Assembly: GCA_963706905.1 (NCBI GenBank) | Contig: CAVPNY010000012.1 | Coordinates: forward strand, 744,001-808,000 | Length of the DNA: 64,000 nucleotides | Direction of reading: 5' to 3' | DNA from: CAVPNY01 sp963706905 | Lineage (GTDB): Bacteria; Chloroflexota; Anaerolineae; Anaerolineales; UBA4823 | In this document: positions 7,988 to 17,026 of the stretch, piece after piece | Position numbering within the stretch: the stretch's first letter is position 1 | Layout of the letters: each line of letters starts with the position of its first letter | Notes under the pieces: model-generated | The model's database searches: none | The model's input: the letters and a program-made list of their open reading frames with translations, nothing else | What the model was told of the DNA's origin: nothing | Translations under genes and position numbers: made by a program

Positions 7988-9127
7988 CTAACGAACCCGA
8001 TTACGCAAGAAAGTCGGGATATCGAGATCCTCTGTATTAAATGTGCGCGGCTGGAAATCTGTTTGCTTGCTCGCAGATACGGGATATTCCACGCTTTCAG
8101 CGATCCGGGTTGAAGGCGTCTCCATTCGCGAAGCAGGCGTCTCAATCAGTCGTCGCGGAACCCCAGTGCGCTCAAAACCCGTTGCAATAACAGTGATGCG
8201 TAGCTCATCACCCATATGCGGATCGATCACTGCCCCAAAGATCAAGTTCACATCTGGATGAGCTGTTTCTTTGATTATTGCAGCAGCCTGATTTACCTCA
8301 AAGAGGGTTAAGTCAGGTCCACCGGTGACGTTAAAGAGAATACCGCGTGCCCCATCGATAGTGATATCCAGAAGCTGGCTGGAGATAGCCTTTTCCGCTG
8401 CCTCGCGTGCCCGGTCATCACCCTTAGAGCTGCCGACTGCCATCAGGGCTGCCCCACCTTCCGACATGATTGTCCGTACATCAGCAAAATCCAGATTGAT
8501 CAGTCCTGGCACCGTGATCAACTCTGAAATGCCCTGTACACCTTGTCGGAGAACATCATCTGCCATTCGGAAAGCATCCTGCAGATTTGCTCGCTTATCA
8601 ACGATCTGGAGCAGACGATCATTGGGTATCACAATCAGGGTATCAGCCTGTTCTTTAAGCTTCTCAATGCCGCTTTCAGCAGATTGAATACGCCGAGAGC
8701 CCTCGAAGGTGAAGGGGCGAGTGACTACACCGATGGTCAATGCACCAACCTCTTTAGCTATTTGAGCAACGATCGGGCAGGAGCCTGTGCCTGTACCGCC
8801 GCCCATACCTGAGGTAATGAAGACCATGTCCGCGCCTTTCATCACAGCATATAGCTCCTCGGCGGATTCCTCCCCGGCTTTCCGTCCAGTTTCAGGGTTG
8901 CCTCCAGAGCCTAAACCTTTCGTCAGCTTGTCCCCAATGCGTACCCGTGTAGGGGCTTTGGAGAGCATCAATGCCTGGGCATCAGTATTTATGGCGATGA
9001 AGTCTACTCCTTGGAGTCCTTCGTCTATCATACGATCAATAGCATTGCACCCTCCACCGCCAACACCGACTACTTTAATGTTGGCAAATGATTCAATTTG
9101 GTTGGGTGGATTTATTACTGCGTTCAT
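7988..9127 (-). CDS. ftsZ: Cell division protein FtsZ
   Basis: The 379-residue tubulin-like GTPase has the nucleotide loop GGGTGTG (109-115), the start motif VVGVGGGGCNAI, and the C-terminal peptide DLDIPTFLRNRVR that binds FtsA and other partners. It forms the division ring under the membrane. A strong ribosome site (AGGAGG) precedes the ATG. It is the last gene of the dcw cluster, 100 bases after ftsA and before a hairpin. Confidence 0.98.
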   Translation of the reverse strand: MNAVINPPNQIESFANIKVVGVGGGGCNAIDRMIDEGLQGVDFIAINTDAQALMLSKAPTRVRIGDKLTKGLGSGGNPETGRKAGEESAEELYAVMKGADMVFITSGMGGGTGTGSCPIVAQIAKEVGALTIGVVTRPFTFEGSRRIQSAESGIEKLKEQADTLIVIPNDRLLQIVDKRANLQDAFRMADDVLRQGVQGISELITVPGLINLDFADVRTIMSEGGAALMAVGSSKGDDRAREAAEKAISSQLLDITIDGARGILFNVTGGPDLTLFEVNQAAAIIKETAHPDVNLIFGAVIDPHMGDELRITVIATGFERTGVPRRLIETPASRMETPSTRIAESVEYPVSASKQTDFQPRTFNTEDLDIPTFLRNRVR

Positions 9128-9227
9128 TTGTTTCTCCTCCTCTGAATATTAGGATTAATCATGTTTACCTTTACCGATTGATCTATGTTTCTCCGTCTGT
9201 CAATATTGATTGTGACAGGCTTGGAAG

Positions 9228-10463
9228 TTAAGGTAATAATCTGCGTAGCCAACTTTTTACATTTTCCCAATCAAGACCTCCTCCTTGTAGCTTTGGCCGG
9301 TGCTGTCCTGGTTCTGGACCAAATTCAGTCATTAAGACAGCCCAGTGCAATAAACCTACACTGGTTGAATAAGCCGGCGAATGGATTTTATCGGTCATCC
9401 CCACCAAGCTTTCAGGTTGGGCGATACGAACAGGCAAACCCAATACCTGACTGGCAAGCGAACGCATCCCGGGCAATACACTTGAACCACCTGTCAGGAC
9501 CATTCCGGCTGGTAAAAGACCATCGTAGCCAGAACGTTTGATCTCCTGCAGAACCAAACTGAAGATTTCATCAACACGCGCTTCGATAATATGAGAAAGC
9601 TCCCGCCGGCTGATCTGAAGCGGTACATCCTCGCCAAATGGGCGGACATGAAACTCCTCGTCTTCTCTGATTTCAGACTCAACCGCGTGCCCATGTTGCT
9701 TCTTTATCTCCTCAGCCTGGGAAATCGGCAACCGCAACCCATGGGCAATATCCGAAGTAATATGATCACCCCCTACACCTAAGACAGAGGTGTGCCACAC
9801 ATCGCCTTCAATATATATCGCCAGATCGGTCGTCCCACCGCCCATATCACACACCATCACACCCATCTCTCGCTCTGTCTCGGAAAGGACAACTTCTGCG
9901 GATGCTAATGGGTTTAAGACAAACTGGCTTACCTCGGCACCAGCCTGGGCTACGCAATTCCGAAGATTTTCCGCTGTTGATGCTGCCGCGGTGATGATGT
10001 GTGCTTCTACTTCCAAGCGGTAGCCATGCATACCAATCGGCATACGGATCCCAGCCTGTCCATCCACGGTAAATCCACGCTGAATGACGTGGATGATCTC
10101 CCTGTTATGCGGGATAGCGACTGCTCGAGCAGCCTCCATCGCCCGGATTACATCATCATCGTCGATTGTGCGTCCCGTCACTCCAACGACACCACGACTA
10201 TTCACCGAAGCCACATGCGATCCTGCCAGGCTCACCAAAGCAGACGTAATTTCAAGACCTGAGGTCCGTTCAGCTTTCTCGATTGAACGGGAAATCGATT
10301 GCGAAACAGCGCGCAAATCGACTGGAATCCCTTTACGCATTCCCTGAGCAGGTTCGATTCCAACACCAAGTATTTGTATTAACTCACCCTCTTCCATCCG
10401 GGCGACTAAAGTACAGATCTTGGTGGTTCCGATATCAATGCCAACAATGATTGGTTCTTCCAT
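9228..10463 (-). CDS. ftsA: Cell division protein FtsA
   Basis: A 411-residue actin-fold ATPase that tethers FtsZ to the membrane. The phosphate-1 motif (GIDIGTTKICTLV, from residue 8), the phosphate-2 motif (VCDMGGGTTDLAIY) and the adenosine motif (GMVLTGGSSVLPG) are present. The C-terminal stretch WENVKSWLRRLLP fits the membrane-targeting amphipathic helix. It starts 5 bases after ftsQ and leads into ftsZ, the standard order. Confidence 0.97.
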   Translation of the reverse strand: MEEPIIVGIDIGTTKICTLVARMEEGELIQILGVGIEPAQGMRKGIPVDLRAVSQSISRSIEKAERTSGLEITSALVSLAGSHVASVNSRGVVGVTGRTIDDDDVIRAMEAARAVAIPHNREIIHVIQRGFTVDGQAGIRMPIGMHGYRLEVEAHIITAAASTAENLRNCVAQAGAEVSQFVLNPLASAEVVLSETEREMGVMVCDMGGGTTDLAIYIEGDVWHTSVLGVGGDHITSDIAHGLRLPISQAEEIKKQHGHAVESEIREDEEFHVRPFGEDVPLQISRRELSHIIEARVDEIFSLVLQEIKRSGYDGLLPAGMVLTGGSSVLPGMRSLASQVLGLPVRIAQPESLVGMTDKIHSPAYSTSVGLLHWAVLMTEFGPEPGQHRPKLQGGGLDWENVKSWLRRLLP

Positions 10464-10468
10464 ATCCG

Positions 10469-11371
10469 CTACCGCTCCACACGATAGTAAGGCGCGTGAA
10501 CATTTTCCACGCTGATCATCGAAGGATTAGTCCCTTCCTTTTTCAAACGCTTGACAATCGCCTTATAAACACTTAATTTCATATCGAGCAGATCGACATC
10601 ATCTCCAAAATACACCTGCCAACCTTTTGAATCCTTCCAACCCAAGCCATGGTCCTGGTTGTAGAGCAATGGTGTGTTATCCGGTTTCTGATCGCCCAGC
10701 ACCAGGATCGCCTGGATCAAATCTTGAGGAATTGTCACTACGGCGGGTTCAGATGTCTGCTCCAATTGCAATGTGTCTCCTAAATCCTCTTGGGGTTCTT
10801 TGCCTTCATTCGGATTTTCAACTGACGTTGTTGAGAAAGGTAAACTGTCCGCTTTGATTACAATCGCTGGACCATCCTCCCCACCTGAGGGATAAACAAC
10901 ACCTGTCGAATCTACCCAAAATACTTTTTTCTCCTGTTTCCAGGTGAGTATCGGTTTTCTCTCAACCGCTCTTACAATCACTGAATTTGGGATTTTGATA
11001 TCCACGGATACTTCGGAAAGCTCTGGGAATGCTTTCAACAGATCATCCTGAATTTGAGCTGGTTCAACAAACATAATCGATTGCCCAACCACATTTGTCG
11101 CTGAATTTAGATCCTCATTGGATAACCGTTGCAGACCCGTGACCTCCAAGCTTTCTACTTGAAAAAATGGTGAACTCCATACATAGTAAAGTGCCGCTCC
11201 CAGCAAAATCACAAATAACCCAGACAACAACCTCCAACCTAGCGCAATTCTGGGCAAAGACGGTAACCGAATTTCCACACCTGGCGTGTTCAAGGCGACA
11301 TCATAACGACGCTTAGCTTTCTTAGTGCGAGTTCTTTCTGTAGCGTAGGATCCAAGCAGCGCTCCCCGCAT
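10469..11371 (-). CDS. ftsQ: Cell division protein FtsQ/DivIB
   Basis: From the only standard start (ATG at 11371) the protein has 300 residues: a basic cytoplasmic tail, one membrane segment (about 49-67), and an extracytoplasmic POTRA domain (FFQVESLEVTGLQRLS...) followed by a beta domain. It links early and late division proteins. The frame stays open upstream to the ddl stop (TAA at 11513-11515), 47 codons further, without ATG, GTG or TTG. That upstream stretch encodes a basic, Ser/Thr-rich peptide like a natural FtsQ tail. No clear ribosome site precedes the ATG at 11371, so the true start may be non-standard or the upstream sequence may hold an error. Confidence 0.88.
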   Translation of the reverse strand: MRGALLGSYATERTRTKKAKRRYDVALNTPGVEIRLPSLPRIALGWRLLSGLFVILLGAALYYVWSSPFFQVESLEVTGLQRLSNEDLNSATNVVGQSIMFVEPAQIQDDLLKAFPELSEVSVDIKIPNSVIVRAVERKPILTWKQEKKVFWVDSTGVVYPSGGEDGPAIVIKADSLPFSTTSVENPNEGKEPQEDLGDTLQLEQTSEPAVVTIPQDLIQAILVLGDQKPDNTPLLYNQDHGLGWKDSKGWQVYFGDDVDLLDMKLSVYKAIVKRLKKEGTNPSMISVENVHAPYYRVER

Positions 11372-11512
11372 GAGAACTGGAGGTCTGGTTGTCGTAGCAT
11401 TTTTCTTGCCGCGCTTAACCGTCAGCGGCGAGCTGCTTTTATGCGACCGACTAGTGCGTCGCTGACGGACTGTATCTGCGCGGGATTGAGTGATCCTTGA
11501 TTCCGTTAATCT

Positions 11513-12643
11513 TTACCTGTTAAACTGCCATTCTGTCCGATCTCTTTCGGATCGGCGTTGCAGAGCTAAATCGATAAGTCGATCTACCAGTGCCGGGAGC
11601 GGTAATCCACTTGCTTCCCACAGTTTAGGATACATGCTAATTTGAGTAAAACCCGGCATCGTATTGATTTCATTCAGGAATAATTCTCCCGTATCTTTGT
11701 CCAATAGAAAATCGACCCTGGCCAATCCAGCGCAATCGGTCGCCAGGAAGGCCTTAACTGCCTGTTCTCTAACTTGCTCTGAGAGTTCAAAAGAGATCGG
11801 TGCAGGGATAATTGTTTGAGAACGCCCATCCACGTATTTTGCATCGTATGAGTAAAAATCCGCAGACGGGATGATTTCGCCAGGAACCGAAGCAATTGGA
11901 TCGTCATTTCCCAGAACGCTAACTTCTATCTCTCGAGCCTTAACCCCCCGTTCGACAAGAATCCGGCGATCATATCGAGCAGCATCCATCAATCCCTCAA
12001 GTAGATCAGAGCAATTCATGCACTTGCTGATCCCGACCGAGGAACCCAGGTTGGCTGGTTTTGTATACATGGGATAAGACGATATAGCCTCCGCCTGGTT
12101 GACAACATCGTCGATCGAGTTTTCTATATCCCTTCTTAACACAACGATGGTCTCAACCTGGGGAATTCCCTTTGACCGCATAATATCTCTGAATAAGCCT
12201 TTATCCATACCAACTGATGAACCCAGTACGCCCGAGCCAACATAAGCCACTTCAGCCATCTCGAATAGGCCCTGGATAGTTCCATCTTCGCCAAAAGTTC
12301 CATGCAGAATCGGAAAAACCACATCCAGATCAGAAAAATGCTCCAAGATTTCACCATGCTGCGTGTTTCGCAAGGCACTCAGACCACGTTTGGTTGGATC
12401 GGGTAAAATAGTCGCCGGATCTAAGTTACGAAGTGATCGGGAATCAGTCGCCAGGGAGAAATTTTCCAGAATATTCTCTCCGATCAACCAGGCTCCATCG
12501 TGAGTGATCCCAATTTCAAATACCTCGTATTTGTCACGATTCAAATTCAATAGTACCGTTCGTGCTGAGAGTAATGAAATCTCATGCTCGCCCGATCGTC
12601 CTCCAAAGATAACTGCTACTTTGATTCTGGTATTTGACGTCAT
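11513..12643 (-). CDS. ddl: D-alanine--D-alanine ligase
   Basis: A 376-residue ATP-grasp enzyme that joins two D-alanines for the peptidoglycan stem peptide. Visible features are the N-terminal VIFGGRSGEHEISLLSA motif, LHGTFGEDGTIQG, and the metal-binding FLNEINTMPGFT near the end. The extended central region is typical of the longer Ddl type. The start overlaps the murB stop (ATGA), showing coupling. Its stop codon is in the same frame as the downstream ftsQ reading frame. Confidence 0.96.
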   Translation of the reverse strand: MTSNTRIKVAVIFGGRSGEHEISLLSARTVLLNLNRDKYEVFEIGITHDGAWLIGENILENFSLATDSRSLRNLDPATILPDPTKRGLSALRNTQHGEILEHFSDLDVVFPILHGTFGEDGTIQGLFEMAEVAYVGSGVLGSSVGMDKGLFRDIMRSKGIPQVETIVVLRRDIENSIDDVVNQAEAISSYPMYTKPANLGSSVGISKCMNCSDLLEGLMDAARYDRRILVERGVKAREIEVSVLGNDDPIASVPGEIIPSADFYSYDAKYVDGRSQTIIPAPISFELSEQVREQAVKAFLATDCAGLARVDFLLDKDTGELFLNEINTMPGFTQISMYPKLWEASGLPLPALVDRLIDLALQRRSERDRTEWQFNR

Positions 12644-13689
12644 GATCTAAATTCCTGATTCCAGTTCCCGAGTAATTCGATCTCAAGATCCAGAGTTACC
12701 CCGAATTTCTCAGCAACTGTCGTGCGTGCCAGCTGAATTAAGTCCCAAATCTCCGATGCAGTTGCTTTACCGCGATTAATAAAGAAATTGGCATGCAACC
12801 GGCTTATCTCAGCATCTCCTCTACGTGTGCCTTTCAATCCTGCAGCTTCAATCAGGCGACCAGCATAATCCGCCGGTGGATTTTTGAACATTGATCCCAT
12901 ACTGGCCCCAGGTGGCTGAGTCTTTCGACGGGATATTGTATTCTGTTCCATTTTCTCTTGAATCAATTCTTGCATCGCCCGGCTTAATCGCAATTTCGCA
13001 GCCAGGACAACGGCCACGGGTTGGGTTGGGAAGTTTGAAAACCCATTAGCACTTCCTGCGAATTCCAATTTCTGCAAGTGTTTGAGCAAGCTGTTACGAT
13101 AACTATATTCGAGTCTTCCCACTGGCCAATATTCTCTGATGATCTCATCTGAATAATTTGGTCCGCCACTTTTATCAGAAACCAATACTTTACGATGCAA
13201 GATTTCTGCCATCAAAAGGTTGCCAGCTGTATCTTCACCAAGGGCACCAGCATTGCCTACCACCGCGCCGCCGATGGTCCCTGGTATGCCAGCTGCCCAT
13301 TCAAGTCCTGAAAGACTGTGTGCCGCAGCCTGCCTGGCGACCAGACCCAAGTTTGCGCCAGATGCTGCCCAAACAGTTGGCGGTTCATGATTAATTTCAA
13401 ATCTTATTTGTCGAGAACGATTCAGTATTACTACACCTTGATATCCAGCATCACTAATCAGCACGTTTGATCCACCCCCTAAGACCACAAATGGCAACAG
13501 CATGCTCCATAACTGCTTTACCGCGTCTATCAGCTGAGCAACACTTTCTACAATAATCAAAGCTTCTGCCGCTCCACCGACGCGCGCCGATGTATACCTC
13601 GCCAGAGGGACATCGTTCCTCAGACGCGATCCAAATGCCATCTGCAATGTCTGCATTTTCTCGTTCATCAGACTGACCAACGCCATCAT
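12640..13689 (-). CDS. murB: UDP-N-acetylenolpyruvoylglucosamine reductase MurB
   Basis: A 349-residue flavoprotein that reduces UDP-GlcNAc-enolpyruvate to UDP-MurNAc. The FAD-binding segment (VVLGGGSNVLISDAGYQG), the AGIPGTIGGAVVGNAGA motif and the MGSMFKNP active-site serine region are all present. Methionines at residues 1, 2, 8 and 12 make the exact start uncertain. The gene overlaps ddl by 4 bases and follows a small ORF after murC. Confidence 0.95.
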   Translation of the reverse strand: MMALVSLMNEKMQTLQMAFGSRLRNDVPLARYTSARVGGAAEALIIVESVAQLIDAVKQLWSMLLPFVVLGGGSNVLISDAGYQGVVILNRSRQIRFEINHEPPTVWAASGANLGLVARQAAAHSLSGLEWAAGIPGTIGGAVVGNAGALGEDTAGNLLMAEILHRKVLVSDKSGGPNYSDEIIREYWPVGRLEYSYRNSLLKHLQKLEFAGSANGFSNFPTQPVAVVLAAKLRLSRAMQELIQEKMEQNTISRRKTQPPGASMGSMFKNPPADYAGRLIEAAGLKGTRRGDAEISRLHANFFINRGKATASEIWDLIQLARTTVAEKFGVTLDLEIELLGNWNQEFRS

Positions 13690-13728
13690 TTTTTCGTAAC
13701 TATCCTTTGTGTACCAGATACAGACAAC

Positions 13729-13911
13729 CTACTCTTTTTCAAACCAATCAATCAATCGGAGGATGACATCTCTCGAGAAGGAAAAAGGCTGGTTTCCTAC
13801 CCGGCTGGACTCCTTCTTGATTTGACCTGATTCACCTTTAATCTTAGGATGTGGTTGAACCGTTTTTATTTTCAGCGTTTGTGCTTCGAATGCATGTTTC
13901 GCGTCAGGCAT
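13729..13911 (-). CDS. Small hypothetical protein between murC and murB
   Basis: A 60-codon ORF starting at ATG 13911-13909, overlapping the murC stop by 8 bases, and ending 39 bases before murB. The product is very basic in the middle (several Lys/Pro repeats) and ends in a possible helix (VILRLIDWFEKE). No domain is recognised. A larger reading from 13974 would overlap murC much more. It could be a real small gene of the cluster or a spacer ORF. Confidence 0.35.
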   Translation of the reverse strand: MPDAKHAFEAQTLKIKTVQPHPKIKGESGQIKKESSRVGNQPFSFSRDVILRLIDWFEKE

Positions 13912-15304
13912 GCGCGGCACTCCTCTTTTGAGAAAGGACTTCAAGAAAATTGGTGCTAATTTGGACACCATCACCTGCTGACAAGATTATAAGAACATCA
14001 CCAGCACTTAATCGATCGAGCAAGTATTTCGGAACTTCACTAACTCCAGAAATAAAAGTGGCATCGGGATGTTCCATTGCCTCAACAATCTGCTTCGCTG
14101 AGAAGTTATTCGCTGATTCCTCTCTAGCGCCAAAAACCTCTGTTACCAGAACATGATCAGCATCCTCAAAAGCTTGGGTAAATTTTTCGAATAGAAGCTG
14201 AGTTCGGGAAAATGTGTGTGGTTGCCAAACAGCCCACACTGATTGACCCGGATAACGGGACCGCGCGCCTGCCAGTGTGGCGCGTATCTCGCTCGGGTGA
14301 TGAGCATAATCGTCAATTATGATGATGCCTCCCACTTCCCCCCGTACCTCGAAACGCCGTCCAGTACCCAGGAACTCGCCAAGTGATCGAACCGCCTTTT
14401 CCAAAGATAGTTTTAACAGGTCAGCAACCACCAATGCAGCCACAGCATTTTGCACATTATGTTCACCTGGCACTTGCAGCGAGACTTTTGCAAGCGGCTG
14501 GTCATGCTTACACAAGCGAAATTGGAAACCACCGCTTTCATTCAGGATCAAGTCTCTTGCTTGATACTCGGGTTGTATTTGACCCAAACTCGAGTCCATG
14601 CCATAGGTGGTCGTCTTCATCCCTTGGCGTTTAACCTGCTGGAATAACTCAGCGGAACCGGGATTGTCCAAACACATCACCAGGATTCCATTCTCATCTA
14701 CGCACTTTGCAAACTCCATAAATACCTGGAAGTAATCGTCCACAGTTGGAAAACAATCTGGATGGTCATGCTCGATGTTTGTCACCACAGCAATTGCTGG
14801 CCGTAGTCCTAAAAACATTCGGTCATATTCATCGGCCTCAATAACAAAGAAATCACCATTTCCTGAATGGGCATTCGTGCCAAGATTCTTTGAGATGCCG
14901 CCAATAAGATATGATGGCTCTAAACCCATAGAACTAAGCATCCAGCTCAGCATCGAAGTGGTAGTCGTTTTGCCATGCGTACCCGCGACTGCGATGACTT
15001 GTTTATCTGTTGTCAGCTTAGTTAATAATTCTGCTCGTTTCAGCACCGGAATTCCAGCAGCCTGGGCAGCGATCACCTCCTCGTTATCATCCAAAACCGC
15101 AGAGGAACGGACAACTAAATCTGCTCCAACGATATGGTCTGGGTGGTGGCCGATCATAATCCTTGCTCCAGATCGCGTCAGCTGCTCCATTATCGGGGTA
15201 AGCTGCCGATCAGAACCGCTCACAACATACCCGCTCTCCAATAATAGACGAGCTATTGCAGATAATCCGCTGCCACCGATCCCGATTAAGTGAATATGTT
15301 TCAT
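13904..15304 (-). CDS. murC: UDP-N-acetylmuramate--L-alanine ligase MurC
   Basis: A 466-residue Mur ligase that adds the first amino acid, L-alanine, to UDP-MurNAc. It shows the N-terminal IHLIGIGGSGLSAIARLL motif, the ATP loop AGTHGKTTTTSML, and the central DYAHHPSEI motif typical of MurC. It overlaps the CvpA-like gene by one base (TGATG), so translation is coupled. Confidence 0.97.
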   Translation of the reverse strand: MKHIHLIGIGGSGLSAIARLLLESGYVVSGSDRQLTPIMEQLTRSGARIMIGHHPDHIVGADLVVRSSAVLDDNEEVIAAQAAGIPVLKRAELLTKLTTDKQVIAVAGTHGKTTTTSMLSWMLSSMGLEPSYLIGGISKNLGTNAHSGNGDFFVIEADEYDRMFLGLRPAIAVVTNIEHDHPDCFPTVDDYFQVFMEFAKCVDENGILVMCLDNPGSAELFQQVKRQGMKTTTYGMDSSLGQIQPEYQARDLILNESGGFQFRLCKHDQPLAKVSLQVPGEHNVQNAVAALVVADLLKLSLEKAVRSLGEFLGTGRRFEVRGEVGGIIIIDDYAHHPSEIRATLAGARSRYPGQSVWAVWQPHTFSRTQLLFEKFTQAFEDADHVLVTEVFGAREESANNFSAKQIVEAMEHPDATFISGVSEVPKYLLDRLSAGDVLIILSAGDGVQISTNFLEVLSQKRSAAHA

Positions 15305-15837
15305 CAGATAAACACCACCACAACGAATAAAAAGGCTATTGCTACAGCGAAATAAATCCAGGGTGGTACCAGGAATACGGGCGGCATTTTAGAAAGCAAT
15401 TCAAGTGCCGCTTGGCCTGCAGCTGTATCCGGGTTCGGTGGGATAATAAAATCATATGGATAATTGGCGTAATCGAAGAAATACCATAACGAGCCAAAGA
15501 TCAAATAGCCGTTCAATGCCCCTAATATGAATCCAAGTAGAGCGTCCTGAAATTTCTCACGGACAAAACGTGTACCAGCTAATCCGCGAATATTGGGTGA
15601 CTGATAACCAAAGAATGTCAATATCCCTATGAGCATAACTCGGATCCAAAGGCGGGTTGTCGAAGGTAAGTCTGAGTCGATTTTCAAGAATGGGACATAT
15701 GTTTCCAACAAATTGATCAGAAAAAGAGCCAGAATTACGCTGAAAGCGACTAGGATTTCTTTCGCCCAGCCGCGCATTGCCCCAATCAGTGCAAACAATA
15801 CGATTAGCACCCAGAAAAGAACAGTCAGACTTAGCAT
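15304..15837 (-). CDS. CvpA-like multi-pass membrane protein
   Basis: A 177-residue hydrophobic protein with about four membrane segments (near 5-22, 28-45, 67-80, 98-125, and 155-177). The start (LFALIGAMRGWAKEILVAFSVI) resembles CvpA family proteins, in which a short hydrophobic hairpin is followed by a G-x-RGW motif. It lies between murG and murC and overlaps murC. Its role in envelope biology is not known, and the family link is from the first 50 residues only. Confidence 0.6.
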   Translation of the reverse strand: MLSLTVLFWVLIVLFALIGAMRGWAKEILVAFSVILALFLINLLETYVPFLKIDSDLPSTTRLWIRVMLIGILTFFGYQSPNIRGLAGTRFVREKFQDALLGFILGALNGYLIFGSLWYFFDYANYPYDFIIPPNPDTAAGQAALELLSKMPPVFLVPPWIYFAVAIAFLFVVVVFI

Positions 15838-15858
15838 AATCTAATTTCCTCTCTGGCT

Positions 15859-17026
15859 TTAAGCCTCTGCCAAATCATATAACAACTGTGCTATCGAGCG
15901 AGCCGCATCTGGTTTAGCCAATCCCAGGATCGCCCTACTCATAGATTCCCTGCGGCTCCGATCTGAGAGCAATGCCCGGATCGTTGGCAAGAGGTTGGTA
16001 GACAAATCTCCATCCTTAATGATTGTTGCAGCTCCACGATCTTCCAGATAACGCGCATTCACATCCTGATATCGCCAAGCATGAGGGTACGGCACCAGGA
16101 TCGCAGGGAGCCCAAAAATTGGATATTCACCCAAAACTGATGCTCCCGCTCGGGATACTACCAAGTCAGCTGCTCGTAAAGCCGCGCCCATCTCCGAATG
16201 CAAGTAGGGGTATGCATGGTAACGGTTACGTAGCTCCATATCTAAAGAATTCCTTGAATTTTCCACAATCGGCCAATCAAAGTGACCGCTAATATGGATC
16301 ACCTGGGTCTCAGCCAGGACATCAGGTAATACCTGCAGGAACGCCTGGTTGATCGAATGAGCACCCTTGCTCCCCCCAAATACAAGCAGGGTAGGGTAGT
16401 TTGGTGATAAGTCGAATACCTTGCGTGCTTCATCCAATGACCAAACACAAAAATCTGCACAGAGTTGGGTATCCTGATACCATCAATTTCGACTGATTAG
16501 CAAAGTAAGTCATAGAATCCTCAACAGTAAGCATAATCCGGTCTGCTAACCGAGATAACACTCTTAATGCCAGACCAGGCTCTATGTCTGGAACATACAA
16601 AACAATCTTAGGTCGACTTCCCTCGTGGCGATAAAATCGCCCGGCCAGAGCAACTGGAACAGCGACATATCCACCCGTATAGAACATCACATCTGGGCAG
16701 AATTTATTAATGACCTTCCTGGCGGCTGAAAAACCACGCTTAACCTGCAGGATATTTCCTGGTAAGGTACGCAAACCCACACCGTGGACACCAGCAGCGG
16801 GGATTGCTTGAAAAGGAATGTTCTCTCGCCTTACCAATTCTTCTTCCATACCACCAATTCCACCAATCCACAGTACCTCGAGCTCGGGTTGTTCGCGGAC
16901 AGACTGGCTGGACAAATCGGGATTCTCGCCATTAGCCAAATCACCTTCGAGGAGCGCTTTGAGGACGGCGAGCGCTGGGTACACCCCACCGCCGGTCCCG
17001 CCAGCGCATATCAACAACCGCATCAA
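15859..17026 (-). pseudogene. murG: UDP-GlcNAc:lipid II glycosyltransferase MurG, frameshifted
   Basis: MurG adds GlcNAc to lipid I on the inner face of the membrane. The N-terminal half (17026-16430) and the C-terminal half (from about 16460 to 15859) are in different frames. Deleting one base near 16461 would give GYPTRADFCVWSLDEAR, which fits the family, so one extra base is likely. The joined length (about 388) is normal. The start motif reads AGGTGGGVYP where well-studied MurG has AGGTGGHxxP, so the usual catalytic-base histidine is glycine. The first 86 bases overlap ftsW. A sequence error is more likely than loss, since the gene should be essential. Confidence 0.9.

Noticed and set aside
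16430..16437. Programmed frameshift as the explanation for murG
   Set aside because: No slippery site typical of frameshifting at the point where homology switches frame, and similar breaks occur in other essential genes of the window; sequence error is simpler.
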